From Nymphaea colorata (taxonomy: Eukaryota > Streptophyta > Magnoliopsida > Nymphaeales > Nymphaeaceae): DNA of 64,000 bases. A program made the translations under genes and the position numbers. Within the stretch, counting starts at the first letter, position 1; each line of letters starts with the position of its first letter. Location: NCBI RefSeq assembly GCF_008831285.2, contig NC_045138.2:41407115-41471114 (forward strand), read 5' to 3'. This document shows, piece after piece, positions 47,411-64,000 of this stretch. A model generated the notes under the pieces. It saw nothing but the letters and a program-made list of their open reading frames with translations. It was not told where the DNA came from and did not search any database.

Positions 47411-48240
47411 CATTTTATTATTTACATATTGATTGCCCCTTAAAAAGTTTTTGATCTATTAATACTTAATAGTGCTACTTAACCAAAAACTGGTTTTGAT
47501 TTCAAAATTTATATATACTTGTAACACCTGCCATGGTGGTTGTATGTTCGGGGATGAAAAAGACGGAAATGCCTTGGTGTAATAAAAGGAGAAAACTCTC
47601 TGTCATAGAAAGTCGTTTGAATGCCGAACACACCAATGGGTGTTCGGCCCCTTTATGGCTCTATCAGGTCTTTTTCACTTTTCTCACAAGGTACAATTTC
47701 TTGTTAATGATTTTTGTTGTGGCGAAGAGCAATAAATGCCTGTTTGAATCAAAGGGGAAAAGTATGACAAAGTGTCTTGACTTTTCCAACTTCTCTTTAC
47801 GTAGCTCCTTATACGCGTTTGATAAGAAGAATGGTCTCTTTTGAAGTCATGTTTCGGAAATACATGATAAAAAGTCGGCATGATTTTGCTTAAGAAAACA
47901 TGCAATTATGAATATTATTTTTAACACCAACGGTCAGACTTTGTGCATAATTACAATATGGTTTTCTCGAAGAAGAAGATGAGTTGTTTAAGATAAATGT
48001 TACAAGTTTCAAGAACATGTTAATATTTTCTTACCAAACATCCACTTAGGACCGAATATCCTATTTCGATAAAAAAAGGACAATTTTTGGGGGGCCAGCG
48101 AGGACTTTGGCCTCCCCTCAATTTTTTTTTATTTATATGTAAAATTTAAAGTTTTAATTTGTCTTATATAAAAAAATTTGAAAAATATGTTTCAGCCATT
48201 ACAAAATTTTAAAACAATTATTCGGCTCTTCTCATAAAAA

Positions 48241-48294
48241 TTTTTGTTTCTACCCCCAAACTCCTGAAAATTTTTGTTTCTACCCCCAAACTCC
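48241..48294. repeat. 30-bp tandem duplication
   Basis: TTTTTGTTTCTACCCCCAAA then CTCC occurs at 48241 and again at 48271 with a 30-bp period. Confidence 0.9.
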
Positions 48295-48945
48295 ATTGTG
48301 TTTGAATGAAACAGCCTGTTGGGGCCGGTGTAGTCAATATTGCTTCATACGAACCCCTCGTAGGGCTTGTACGGTCTTATACCTTTTTATTGATTTAAAT
48401 TATTTTTGTACTTTGGAATATAAAATATACAAGCCTATACACAATGATACATAATTCAAGAATCGAAAACAGAACTAATACCAATATTTACAATATGATA
48501 AATTGTAATCTGTCAGCTGCCAAGTGTTGTCGAATGCATTTTTTAAATTTTAGATTGCTTAGAAGCGGTCACTAATGTACTTATTGTAACAGTAGCAACA
48601 AAAAAAAAAATCTAGTCTCTTTTTCTTTTTCTGGCTCATTTTTTTTTTGTGGCTCATTTGGGAGGAACACAATAACAAAGTCTTCAAGAGCACCTTCTCA
48701 TCGCCGGAATTTGTAGGACGCATTGTGCAGTAAGATGTGTACTTTGCTATTCGACTACGGTGCCGTCTTTTGTCTAGTGCTGGGTGACTCTGTTGCTCTG
48801 TCTGTCCACTCTCTCTTCACCATTCTTATTATGTTTTATTGTACTACTAACTTATTTATTCTGTTCTTCAATTTTATTTTGCGGTTTGTTGTTGTATTCA
48901 GGGGACCTTTTGTCCTAAATTTTGTTATATATTTTCATTTTATCG

Positions 48946-49013
48946 TATATATATATATATATATATATTCTCTCTCTTTCTCTCTCTCTCTTTATATATA
49001 TATATATATATAT
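48946..49013. repeat. (AT)n(CT)n(AT)n compound microsatellite
   Basis: Two AT runs flank a CT-rich run. All are perfect or nearly so. Confidence 0.95.
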
Positions 49014-49532
49014 GACAAGGTTTATATCTTGGCAACAGGTCGGTTTACAAAGCATTTTGTAGACTGTGGAAACTGAGGCAGCTCGTCCATTAAAGCAGGA
49101 AAGAGCCTCAACCACTTGCTTGGGTTATAGCGTGTGCCAATTTATTGAGTGAGACCAAATATCGCTCCAATTTTCTTCATGCTGATGTGCCCAATTTTTT
49201 AGCAGTCAGACTCTCTAGAGTAATGGGATGGGATTGTTTTCACCTGACAATTAATAGTGAAAGTCCAAAACAAAACGAACCCGAATCCTTAGTCGAAAAG
49301 GAACGGTCGGAAGGAGCGACACCGTATGTGCAAAGGGTGAGCTAATTCAACTACAGTTGAGTATGTGTCTTTTCCTAATTAATGGCCCCATACAATTAAT
49401 ATCATTCTTACCTAATGCATCTGTGCAGTACGCGTCCTTAGCTCTCTTCCTCCCCCCATCTCCTACTAAGCAAGTTCCTTGTTTATGTCCGTGGTAACTA
49501 CTGGAACTTCAAATTCAGTGATTTCATACACT

Positions 49533-53455
<3,923 letters not shown>

Positions 53456-53462
53456 TATTTAA
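53456..53462 (+). promoter_or_regulatory. Possible TATA box of the PADRE gene
   Basis: TATTTAA sits in an otherwise C/T-rich stretch 115 bases before the ATG. That would place transcription start around 53490 and leave a leader of roughly 90 bases containing the (CT)n run at 53530-53546. This is inference from spacing only. Confidence 0.45.
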
Positions 53463-53576
53463 CGCCCTAATTCCGGCTGCCATCTCCGGCAACATCAGCT
53501 TCCAGCCTTCGCCACCACCACCCATCTGCTCTCTCTCTCTCTCTCTAGTAGAGGTCTCTAAGTGTACTCGACCTAT

Positions 53577-54260
53577 ATGGGCAACTCGATATCTCCTTGC
53601 TTTCACCCGCTGCCGAACGGCTCGGAGTCGCCGGTGTCGGCCGCCTCCGCCTCCACGGTCAGACTCATCTTCGCGGACGGAAAGGCGAGGGTGCTCCAGG
53701 GGGACCAGCCGGCCAGCGATGTCATGGTGGAACACCCCGACTGCAACGTCTACCACGCGGAGTCCTTCTTCATCGGCCGCCGCGTCACCCCCGTCGACCT
53801 TTCCGACGTGCTGCCTGCCGGAAACACCTACTTCGTCCTTCCCGTCGACCGATTCGACTGCGGCGTCCTCCTCACGGCTTCCTCCCTCGCCTCCCTCGCC
53901 TCTTCTCCCACCACCTCCTCCCTCAACCACCACAACATCTGGAGCCTCGGCGACAGTCCGTTCGAGTACGTGAAGGGGTCGGACGGCAGGAGGGCCATCA
54001 AGGTGTGCCCCGAGTTCATCGTCGGCGTGCTCAAGAAGGCCGGCGAGGCTGCCGCGGCTGCCGGCGGGACGCTCTGCAGTTCCCCGGAGCTCCAGAGACA
54101 GTACACCATGTTGGTGGGGTCGAGGAACCAGGGTTGGTCGCCTAAGCTCGAGACCATCACGGAAGCCACCGCCGGCCTCAGTCGGAGGAAGTTTGGAAGG
54201 TGCAGCTCGCCCTGTGCCTTCTTCTTGGATAGGAGATGCAGGGGGGAGGTCTACGACTAG
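53577..54260 (+). CDS. PADRE / DUF4228 domain protein
   Basis: A single exon encodes 227 residues. Plant DUF4228 (PADRE) proteins are plant-specific, often induced by pathogens and abiotic stress, and lack a known enzymatic role. Visible: MGNSIS at the N-terminus, which fits the N-myristoylation pattern (Gly2, Ser6) with Cys8 as a possible palmitoylation site; STVRLIFADGKARVLQ at 26-41; SDVMVEHPDCNVYHAESFFI at 47-66; and DLSDVLPAGNTYFVLPVDRF at 74-93. All are typical of the domain. The later half is disordered-looking (Ser/Ala/Thr-rich), with the conserved-looking tail SPKLETITEA and GLSRRKFGRC. The ATG at 53577 is preferred over the in-frame GTG at 53562 because MGN starts are usual in this family. 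The coding DNA is much more GC-rich than its surroundings. The long minus-strand frame (53370-54275) is a composition shadow. No neighbour explains its role. Confidence 0.9.
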   Translation: MGNSISPCFHPLPNGSESPVSAASASTVRLIFADGKARVLQGDQPASDVMVEHPDCNVYHAESFFIGRRVTPVDLSDVLPAGNTYFVLPVDRFDCGVLLTASSLASLASSPTTSSLNHHNIWSLGDSPFEYVKGSDGRRAIKVCPEFIVGVLKKAGEAAAAAGGTLCSSPELQRQYTMLVGSRNQGWSPKLETITEATAGLSRRKFGRCSSPCAFFLDRRCRGEVYD

Positions 54261-56733
54261 GAACTTGAAGTCCACTAACTCTTCCTCTCTTCCTTCCTCT
54301 CTCTAACCCGGTTCATCATCCACCGCCATACCTTCATAGCTCCTCCTGCAAACTGTCCGTTGCTACTTGTTTTGATCAAGGCACGCATCCAGCATGGCTG
54401 ATGATTCAAAGTAGCGCTCAACCGCTTTTAGACAATTACACACAGATTTGAAGAGAAGTGATACGTGAAATCGAAGCCAATTCTGAAAAGGAAGGAAGCG
54501 AATTCTTGGCAGACGACTTTATGATAACAATTGTGGCCATTGCTTTTTCGGTTCATTTGTGGGCAGGTCACATATTTGGTTAAATCAACTTGCAGATAAC
54601 GTATTGGGGGTCCATTTTGATGAAAACGATCGGGAATTATGAGAATCAGAGGGATTGTAGCATTCAAGTGGATGATAATTGAAGATATATCAGATTCGAA
54701 TTAATCTTACCAACCCCAAGTGTCTTTCTATCGGGGCTTTAGTTTGCTTTTGATTGTTGTGTGGGAGTTATGTTGATATTAGGGAAACAGGATGTAACAT
54801 GAGCTTGGGTTGTACAGATTCTTTTCTCCTTAATTTGCCAGTTAAGAACAATATACAAGGTATATAAATTTTTGATGAATGCAGATGATACGATTCGGGT
54901 GTAGTATATTCAACGGACGTGGTTGACAAGGGCTTCAACTGTTTAATTTCTTCTCCTTTTCCATTTTTTAGGGGTTAGGTTGCTCGATTGGTTTGAACTT
55001 GTCAACCCATTTTTGTTGCAACTATTTACGTGGTCAAGCAGTTCGATATTTCTGTGTAATTGCAGTGTGTATTACGTGCACATGTAGATCTCTCTATAAC
55101 TTGGAAACCATCATCACACGGCCGCCTTTCGGCTCTCCGTGTTCTCTTTTTGTTCTCCTTGAAATTTCTCTTCCTTCTTAATGAAGGAGAAGGTGGTCTG
55201 ATGGAAGAGATGGTATGTTTCACGAAGCCATGATCACTTGGTCAATTCTGTTGTTGCAACTCCTTATTTCCAGGAAGGAGAGGGAGATCTAGAGAAAGGA
55301 ACTAACCTTATACTGTAACTTGTGAATCGATGTAATAGTCAGAATATATTCCGAAGCGTTATCCGTCCAGCCTCATGTCAGCGTTTATATTTCAATTAGG
55401 TTTAGATCTATTAGGTAAGAAAATTTATCTTCCCTGCAAATAGGCATAAGGCATCACTTCATCATGAAAATAGAGGCTAAAAATAATAACATAAATCCAC
55501 CAATCGGAGGTTTAATATGTAGAATGCACTTCCTTATTGGTCATTTAGAAGGATTTTTTACATGTAAATTCGATAACGCAATAGCATATTGAACAACACA
55601 TATGGTATCTAACAATGGTTAATATTTAACAAGGAATAAAATATACTTATTGAGTCACTGGATTTTAATTTGTCTAAAACCTAACAACCTGCCGTTTATA
55701 TATAAAGAGATCGAGATAAATTCTGACTGATGAAATTGGTGGTTTCCAGAATTCGTTTAGAGACTATGTTTCAACTCTTTCTTTGATGTAACTCGAATGT
55801 CTTCAACGGTCCCTCTTACTCAAATGTGGAAGTGTTGCCCTTGGCTGTGACAATCAATGGTATTAAGACTCTTAGTGTGGTAAATTAATATCCTAAACAA
55901 TACAATGGTAAATTTAATATGTTAAACAATACAATGGTCAAATTGCTTAACCAACGATAAAGATTTTGATTGGCTAAATATGGAACTGGAACTTGGAGAT
56001 GATATTTCGTGCATTCTTCTATGTGACGGGAGACTATCGTCCTTCAGAGTTCCATTTTCGCTTTAAATTGAGACGTATCCCTCTATGATTGACCATCATC
56101 ATGTTCAAAAAGCATATTTTCTATGATTATATCCAGCGTTTCATTGTTGTACTGTATCAGTTCCTATTAGCTCATGATAGTATTACCTGATATGCATCGT
56201 ATTCGTATAGGCTCGAGGTTTTCGAAAAAAGTATGATTTTCTTTTTCATCTGTTTTGAATTTGCTATCTGTTGATTCTCAATAGAGTTCTGATAGCCCGG
56301 GACTTTCCCCTTGTATTTTCTCTTGTGAGAAGGCTTTGGAAAGAAAGGAAGCCTTTCTCCGCAAAGAAAAGTAGTTACATATCAAATTTTCATATGATTT
56401 AGTTCTTTCTATCAGTTTAATATGTATGCTTTACGCTAGATCAGTGCATCCTTTTTTATTTCTCAAACGGGTTCGGTTGTTACTTGAAATATATTGCGCC
56501 GGACGTATTCTGCCTAACTATTTGCTGTTGGAATTAAGCACTCAACAACACAAGACGAGAAAGTATATGCCTGTACTGATGTAATCTGCTTTGCATAGAC
56601 TATATTATATTGATTCTTGTAAAAATTTTTTTTTATCCAACTGCATACAAGAGTGAGAGGTAACTCGCCCTCGGCACACTAAAGAAGTATTTGTCGTATA
56701 ACTGGCAACAAGTTTTCCCTATGGAAGTCTGAA

Positions 56734-56949
56734 TTATTGAATGAAGTCTACTTGATTTTCATTGGTGGTTTGATGTACATGAAACACTTTCAAAATCAGA
56801 TCTCCATATTTATTCAAACTAATCTGAATGGTAGTCCCAAATAATCGAATCCCTGCCTCGGTTTGCCATGTAATCCGTTCTAGGGGAACTGCGCAAGAAC
56901 CAAAACATTCATATTTCAAGTGTTCTGGCAATGACAGTATTCCACCACA
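56734..56949 (-). other. Exon-like open frame on the minus strand, function unknown
   Basis: On the minus strand an acceptor-like TGATCATGCAG is followed by 71 open codons and TAA. They include SLPEHLKYECFGSCAVPLER, ITWQTEAGIRLFGTTIQISL and NKYGDLILKVFHVHQ. The alternation of hydrophobic and charged residues looks like a real terminal exon, not chance. I cannot name the family and see no upstream exon. A relic of a gene is equally possible. Confidence 0.3.
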
Positions 56950-58391
56950 CTGCATGATCAATATAAGGCAAGATCAGATTAGACTATAAACGAACAAGCT
57001 TTTGGCTGTAAAACCTTTTCATATTAAATGGGAATGCAGTGACCTTTTCTTTCGTATATATTTATATATTATGGAGGACAAGGAATAAAGCACTGATATG
57101 AACAATGTAAGAATAGCTATAAATAAGCATACTGAGCTACATATGAAGTCATGTCATAGGTGGCAAGAGTTAAGGTCTCTTCCTCCGGTTTCGACACGTG
57201 GACATGCCGGGTACAATTATTGTTCATCCATTTTCTGTATTTTTTTCTCTTGTTGATGCATGAGCTGGGCTAGGTTGGGCCGATGCTTAGGGATAATTGA
57301 AGAAAGGAAATGGAGTAGGGATCCGAAAGTCGTATAAACAGGTCATAGTGTCTTCTAATTAGATACATGCAGAGAATCTTATCAATGTCAATCACAATCC
57401 ATCGGAGTGCTATTGCCTTTACTGATCATATATTAATATATCATCTCTTTTTTATTTTCAGATATGGACAAGCTAGTGTTTGCGGAAATCTGCATCAGCT
57501 TAGGCCAAAAAAGGCAGCAGGGCAACTTGAGATATCGACCAGCTCCATCAACATCATGGTCTTAGCCTAACCTCCTATTAGCTAGCTGCCAAATAAGTTT
57601 GTTCGTTTGCTTCTGTATTCATCAAACATACGAATCCATTGAGCTTGGTTTTCTTTAGTGAGTTACCATCCGCTTAACAAGGGTAATGTGTATTTAGTGC
57701 TTAGCACTTCCCAATCCTGCTTATTCTTAACAACAACCCTTTTAATTAGCATCTTAACACTGGCCAGAGCAAATTAAGTCGATGCAATGTTCGAAGAAGG
57801 ACTGAGTTCATTCAGACAGGGGCAAATTGTCTTTTACTTTGCGGCATTTTCATTTTCTTATCAGAAAAATGGGTGTTTTTTTTTTCCACTTCTAAAATTT
57901 TGCCTTAATTTAGGGGCCCTTTTTCTCATGCTGGCAAAGTTCAATCAGAGAGACAGCCAGATTGAATCTGATTTGTACCCTGGCTAGCCCATTTAAGACT
58001 TCTTATCGCTGGATCAGGCTTATAGCAAGACACTCGGTTTTAAACTTGTGATCCAGTTCTATCTTGAAAGCCATAATTCAGACTCTTTTTGGTGGTGTAT
58101 ATAGCCCGTTCCAGGTGCAGTAGACATAAATGAAAGGAGAAATGTGTTCATTGCATCCATGGCCATATCATTGGAGCTCAGGAACTGACTAGATCGGAAG
58201 CGAAGCTTTAGCCTCCTTTGTGGATGTTTCAGCTTTGGCTGGTATTTGACTTCCCTCTCCATTGCAGTCCATTGCCCTAAGATCAGGTGTTGCACATGAG
58301 CATCAACTTTTTACTTACGCAAACTAAAGCAGCTCTAAACCCTGAAGGTAAGGGAAGGAGAAAGAAAGGCGACCCTTGGTTTCTCCGGTTT

Positions 58392-58541
58392 ACCATGTCA
58401 TTGTGACGTTATTCTAAGGAAATCATCAGATTATTGATACTAATGTTAGTCACAGATGATGGAATTACCATGTCATTGTGACATCATTCTAAGGAAATCA
58501 TCAGATTATTGATACTAATGTTAGTCACAGATTATGGAAAC
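58392..58541. repeat. 75-bp tandem duplication
   Basis: ACCATGTCATTGTGAC, then ATTCTAAGGAAATCATCAGA, then TTATTGATACTAATGTTAG is repeated with a 75-bp period (58392-58466, 58467-58541). A handful of bases differ (GTT/ATC, GATGATGG/GATTATGG). Confidence 0.92.
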
Positions 58542-59256
58542 TAAGATTGCCTACTACCCAGCAATTAGTGACCTACACAACTTAAAATAGATTGCCAGTC
58601 AGGTGGAATCGAGCAGTCATATCAATTGGAAGTTTTCACAGCTTGTCGTTGTTAAACACTTTCCTCGTGGGAGCACCTGCATGTACTCATGGGCAGTGGA
58701 CACCTTGTCTGCCTGCGAGTTCGGCAGGCTATGGCTTTAACATCATAGTATCCATGGCGTCCTCAACTTAGGTAGGCCTTCTCTCTTTAATCCCCAAGAA
58801 GCATGTAGAGCTTGGCTTCCGGACCAAATCTTTGAAAAAATCGATTCAGGCATAGCCTATATTAATGTAACGGCACCATAATTGAGAAATGGGTGATGTG
58901 ATTGAGTCAAACCGACTTTCCTCTCCTTCTAACTGTGGATAAAGTTCGGCAGATAATGCCTTAGAGAGAGAGAGAAGAGAGAGAAGATCTTGGCAACTCC
59001 ATATCGAACCCACCAAGACCACCCTCTTTCTCTTTTCATATTCAATACTTTTTTCTCTTTTGACTCAAGGTAGAGAGAGAAAGAATTGCTTGAGTTGTCA
59101 TGTTGGTAGTCATATGGATTTTCTTTTCCTTGTACTTGTGTGTGTGTATGTAACACATTTCCGAAGTGATTGTGTTCTTAATTTCATTCTCCAAAAGAAG
59201 TTAGTCAAGGTCATATAGAAAGGTCATGACGCTTATTGCACCCTTTCCGCAAGAAA

Positions 59257-59326
59257 ATATCAGACATTAATATTGGCATTGTGCGTTGTTCATATCAGAC
59301 ATTAATATAGGCATTGTGCGTTGTTC
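59257..59326. repeat. 35-bp tandem duplication
   Basis: ATATCAGACATTAATATT or ATATCAGACATTAATATA, then GGCATTGTGCGTTGTTC, occurs twice with a 35-bp period and a single mismatch. Confidence 0.92.
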
Positions 59327-59563
59327 CGGTGCAGAAAGAATTTCCAAAGAAGAAACTCTTAGATTTCTTCCCCGCATCAACTTCTTAGATCTTGGATTGT
59401 TAATGGCATTAAGTTGATTGGTTCTCCCCTTTCCTTCTTTTACAGTTGTGGGGGACAAGAAATCTGACGTCCTACTTTATCTTTAATCCGTTTGTGACTC
59501 ATCAGTCATGCATAGCAAAGTATGCGGCGATTCTTAAAACCCAGCCAGACGGACAAAGGCACT

Positions 59564-59712
59564 AAGGAGCTGCTTGGCAACAGTTCGATACTGTCTCATT
59601 AATCTGCTCCAAAGAGTAAAAGTTGGTTTATGAAACACTACAACATACTGTTTCATGAACCCATCCCGATCATTAAAGTAGATTCATAAAATAAGTTATT
59701 ACCAAACCACCT
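59564..59712. mobile_element. MITE-like element
   Basis: The left end AAGGAGCTGCTTGGCAACAG and the reverse complement of the right end (AGGTGGTTTGGTAATAACTT) are weakly inverted. The interior has 'TTTATGAAACA' and 'TGTTTCATGAA' and resembles the interior of the element at 399. About 149 bp, non-coding. The boundaries are approximate. Confidence 0.45.
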
Positions 59713-62700
59713 ATGAATACTCGCTACCCAAGAGAAAAAAAACAACTTTATAATTCGATGCATCAATTCCAAAGGACGCTTCACAGTGGAGCTAGAGAAT
59801 ACAAAATATCCAATTAATTTCATGAACCATCCAAAAAGAACGAACCTTCATGGAGATCTTACCTGCTGGAAATCAGCTTTACAACATAGACATACACAAC
59901 TCTGACTGGTGGGCCAAAAGGGTTTTCTGGCCGCTCTAAAAGGGCCCTCTGCCTAAGGACAGAAAGGATAGGATAGGATGAAAAGCAACAAACAGAAGAA
60001 AAAAAAAAGGAAGGAAGCTCGTGGTCAGTAGAATGTAAAGCAGATACTTGCAGACCAAAACTAGCACCTATTTTTTCTTGTTCTGAGGATTCCATACACA
60101 AAATAATACGTAGAGTAGTTGATTATCTTTGAGATGGGTTCTTGGACTTGGAACAAAAAAAGCAAACAGTAAGCAAGAAATGACGTGAAGAAAGATACAA
60201 GGAGCTGATTGGATTTGAAGTCAAAAAGTTCAGTAAATGAATTAGCAGAAATTGGCCAGATCTTGGATGCTTTAACTTTTTTCTTTTGGTTTTTTACTCG
60301 TCGGACAAGAAGGAAGGTAATGGAGCAGTGAGGAGCCTATTCTAACGATGCTATGGAGGGGTTAGTAGAGGGAGAGACGGGTAAGTTGCCTCAGTAATGA
60401 TCGACAAGCTGCTGCACCAGCTTAGGAGAAACATCGAAAAGGCAGAGATTCCTGATTGCGTCGATACCATTGAGACGATTCTCCCATCCTCATGCCTCGG
60501 AAGACTCAAAACCCATCATTGGTTTCTCGTTGCTGCTCTCGCTCTTCCTCCCCACCTTCTCTCTCTAACCTAGTTGCAGGCGGTGGCCATTGCTACCTAT
60601 TAAAAAGCCAGCCTACTATAGGCTGAAGACTTAGCTTGCTGCTGCCCCTACACCTCTCTCTCTCTCTAATCTGGTGGCAGCATGTTCCAACATGCACACA
60701 TCAACTACACATTCTTATAAATCCATTTAAAAAATTAATAAATATGGCACATTCCGTGAGAAAGAAAAGCTTGTCACTGACTCTCTCGCTGTTACCAGTC
60801 TCGACCACCATAGAGCTTTTAAGGCTCACTCTCTCCCAACAGAGAATCAAGACATGTGGCTCAGATTTCCTGGCTGCTGAAGAAATTTAGTTGGTTGGTG
60901 ATGCACATTTCAAGGCAGAACTCATTCGACCAACTACGTTGCGGCAAGCAACTGCGTCCGAAGGTGAACAAGAAAGACGCCGCTCCACATGTTTCAGCGT
61001 TCACATGCAGCACGCATTGGCATCTCCAAGAAAGAGAGACGAAGAGTGGGAGAGAGCGCGATGACTTTAGAATTCCCCTAACTTTTCCGAAGGAGAACTC
61101 GTCTCTTTCGAGACTTGCTCAGTTTTAATAGCATCAGTCGAGCACATATAGAAGGCTCACAAGGGAATGATCTCTCTACAACATCTGTGAAGATATCGAA
61201 GCAAGATCTCTCAGACTTGCTCCGATTTTGGGCAGATTGAAAGTCGAATTCCTTGAATAACCTTACAAGTAGGCATTTGGGGTCCTACCCACGTTGAGAT
61301 TTGCCGTGGTGGATGAATATATCTGTGGAGTTTCAGAAGTTAGTCTTATACTCTAAATGGTGTCTTTTGTATTACTTTTGATCTCAAAACCAAGTGATTT
61401 CAATTGTGAAACAAGGATCCCCACCGCTGCTCCTAACCAAACAAGAGTAAATTACATCCTAATGTCCCAAATTCAAAGCTGAAAAACTCCTCCAACAAAA
61501 CCGTCGAATTTTGCATGGATCATGCAGGTGAATCAAACACCCAGCCAGATTGAAACTCATAAAATCAAAAGCGCCTTGGCAAAGCATAACTTGATGAAAT
61601 CCCTTTTCTTTATGAAGACTTTTCTATCAGAAAGATGCCAGTCAAGCGTTTGGGACATATGCATTCCTTTTGTTCATCAAGGCCTAGATTCGCGTCCTAT
61701 ATGGCATCAACAAGAAAGTAAACAAAGAAAAAACATGAAATAGCACATATCAAATCAAAGACTGCAAATAATGCACCCCAGATGGGAAAAGGGTAGTCTT
61801 TTGGCTATAAGAAATTCGGCTCAACATTCATTGCTCCCTTCACTTGCAGTTCCACCATGCCCTTGTAGATAAGTTTTGGTTTCTTTACATGCTGTATTCA
61901 CTTTCGCGGGAACAGTTGCTTGAATCATGACAGCCCATGAAACTTGCACCATGGAAAACTATTGCATTCCTTTTGCGTCCTTTCTATCATAAAATTTACT
62001 CTATGGTGGACATCTTTTTCCTCCCTTTTCTCATAGATAGGTTAGGCAGCACCACCACCACCCTACAGCCCATTTATAGACAGTAATCTCCTATAGTTTG
62101 GTAGCCATCTGCACAAACATGAATTTAAAAGGCTATCAACCATGCCTCAACACCCAAGTCAAATAGATCTTAAAGACAAGTGAGCTTTATGCTACAAGAA
62201 CATCCCTTTCAATCTCATGTCAGGAATTATTACCGCAGTAACCCTAAATTATCATTGTCACCACCTCCACCAGCACCACCATCCACAATATCTCCACAAC
62301 CAACCATCAACAAAAGCAAGTGGTCTTATCATGATTGCTACTTCCAAGGAATCCCAAGCACCAATCTGTAAATTACCAGGAATCAGAACTATGGTTTTAA
62401 AGCATCACTAGGAGCAGTTTTTTAGAATTTTATCATTTCTTGATAGATGACCTACAAAACTATATATGGTTGCTCTAATGCAAAGCAAAGATCCTAAAAT
62501 TTGTTCTCCTTGCTTCCCGCAAACCTTGTGCGACGTTTGAAGCAAAGAAAGACTTTTCTTTCGTCCTCAAACAGAATTGCTTCTTGCATTAGTTTGGATG
62601 AAAAAGAGGGGAAAAAAAAAACAGTGTACGTTGATCGAGTTACGTTCGTCCCATGAATAAGATTGTCATACGCAAAGATCATGCAACCGCCTCCAATATA

Positions 62701-64000
62701 AGCCATTCAACCAACCCAGATATCAATCGATCTTTATATAATAAAAAGTGGAGACAAACCAAGCGCTCGAATTGTAGTTTGGGTGCCAAAATAACAAGGG
62801 AAACTAGCCTATTCCGGAGTATATATAGGTGAACATAGTCAGAATAAACAGACAAGAGTAGCTACCCGGAGTGCAATAGAAAGCGAAGCTGTTTGCGACA
62901 CAAAATGAGATTGACCAATAAGATCAACGTAGAAAGCTGTGAAAGAACAACTAAAATAATGCATTTGAGTTCTTAGAAGAAAATATTAAACTGCAGCTCT
63001 TCGAAAATATTGGAAGAAGGGGAAACTAAATCCAGACTACAGTTCTTTGTTCCTCTCCCTTTCTTACCATTAAACTTGGTTTAATAGAGATAACTCAGCT
63101 GGTTGTTATTTGGCAAGAAGTCAGGATCTAATTTTCCATCATAAAAGAATTAAAGAAATTTTGTTGGCACAAAACTCACATGCAGGTAAATGAAAAATGG
63201 CATACATATGCGAAGAAATTGAATGAAAAATTTCAAATGAGGTCAAATATTTTTAAACAAATAAAAAAAAATGGCGAAACAATCCATTTTTCATGTCTTA
63301 CACAGAGGCTATTTACTGGTTTTAACTTCGTGGAAATAAACGGGATGAGCAGGCAGGCAATCAAAGATGCAACATAGACCTAAACGATCACTACCAAATA
63401 AAGTAAAAAATGGAATGCTCAATAGCGCACCAAAACAAAAGCACAAAGAGACTGGAAGTCTCGAAATTTTTGCCCATACATAAAATAAGCAAGACCAGGC
63501 TAGCACTGGAGGCAGCAAAAAGAATGGGCTTGGGAAGAACATATCTATACATGGATTTTCTAATAGTATACTATTCATCGAATCAATAGCATGTGAAAGC
63601 AAGAAGATAAGACCAAGCAACAGCAGACAAACAAAGACAAACTATACGCAGAAAATCTATTTGGGACAACACAAAATTTATGAAATTAACATTATATACT
63701 CCAATAATGCAACTCCATACAAAAAATAACAATGCAGTAAGCAGATTCAAAATGAAGTTTATTCATGCATGAAGAAAGCAATAAGTTCGTTTTTTCTCAC
63801 TGAGGCCTACATCTTTCTATTGAAGCAAATCAACCTTTTTTCCTGCATGCTCTGCTATTTGGTGCTTGATTACCAAATTCAAATAATAACTTGTCAAGAA
63901 ACCTTACTAAATTCAAAAAAATGAAGACATAAAATTAGATTCATATTGTTTCAGCGAGGTCAATGCTCTTTTTCAGATGCACAGCATTCATCCAAAACCA

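Larger units (their letters stand above)
54261..64000. other. Terminal intergenic region, no gene recognised
   Basis: This is 9.7 kb of mostly AT-rich sequence. I see two tandem duplications (58392-58541 and 59257-59326), a MITE-like element (59564-59712) and two weak minus-strand exon-like stretches (56734-56949 and about 60394-60470). The latter two could belong to a minus-strand gene lying mostly beyond the window, but I found no convincing connected exons. CT-rich motifs with the form CTCTCTCTAA occur near 60561 and 60659. The sequence after 61 kb shows only short chance frames. Confidence 0.5.

Overview
The window is nuclear DNA from a flowering plant. It shows GT-AG introns, a chloroplast-targeted carotenoid enzyme, a plant-only PADRE/DUF4228 gene, many (AT)n and (CT)n microsatellites, MITE-like elements and a small LTR-element relic. 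I could not fix the species: no gene seen here is lineage-diagnostic. The DNA is mostly AT-rich, and genes fill under a tenth of it. There are four intact genes and one clear pseudogene, all on the + strand.

Layout. 1-3.8 kb is non-coding, with a MITE-like element and a 69-bp tandem duplication. 4.0-5.6 kb holds an intronless lycopene beta-cyclase gene (LCYB), with a short duplication in its presumed leader. 10.4-12.6 kb holds the last three exons of an FY-like mRNA 3'-end processing factor. Its WD40 exons are missing, and it carries an in-frame stop and a one-base frameshift. 14.0-15.4 kb and 31.5-33.1 kb hold two paralogous two-exon SAM-dependent methyltransferase genes, each with one phase-0 intron at the same codon. 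Between them lie about 16 kb of repeats: a 285-bp tandem duplication, MITEs, a GC-rich minisatellite and tRNA-like (SINE-like) pieces. 33-53.4 kb is repeat-rich intergenic DNA with a TRIM-like LTR relic near 39 kb and large compound microsatellites. 53.6-54.3 kb holds a single-exon, GC-rich PADRE/DUF4228 gene. 54.3-64 kb holds no gene I could recognise, only two weak minus-strand exon-like stretches.

The genes do not form a pathway. LCYB makes beta-carotene in plastids. The methyltransferases are probably soluble enzymes of unknown substrate. The PADRE protein is probably a membrane-anchored stress-response protein. I found no undescribed gene system. The most useful observations are the decayed FY copy, the methyltransferase duplication, a MITE family with matching terminal inverted repeats, and an unusual number of short, nearly perfect tandem duplications (22-285 bp).
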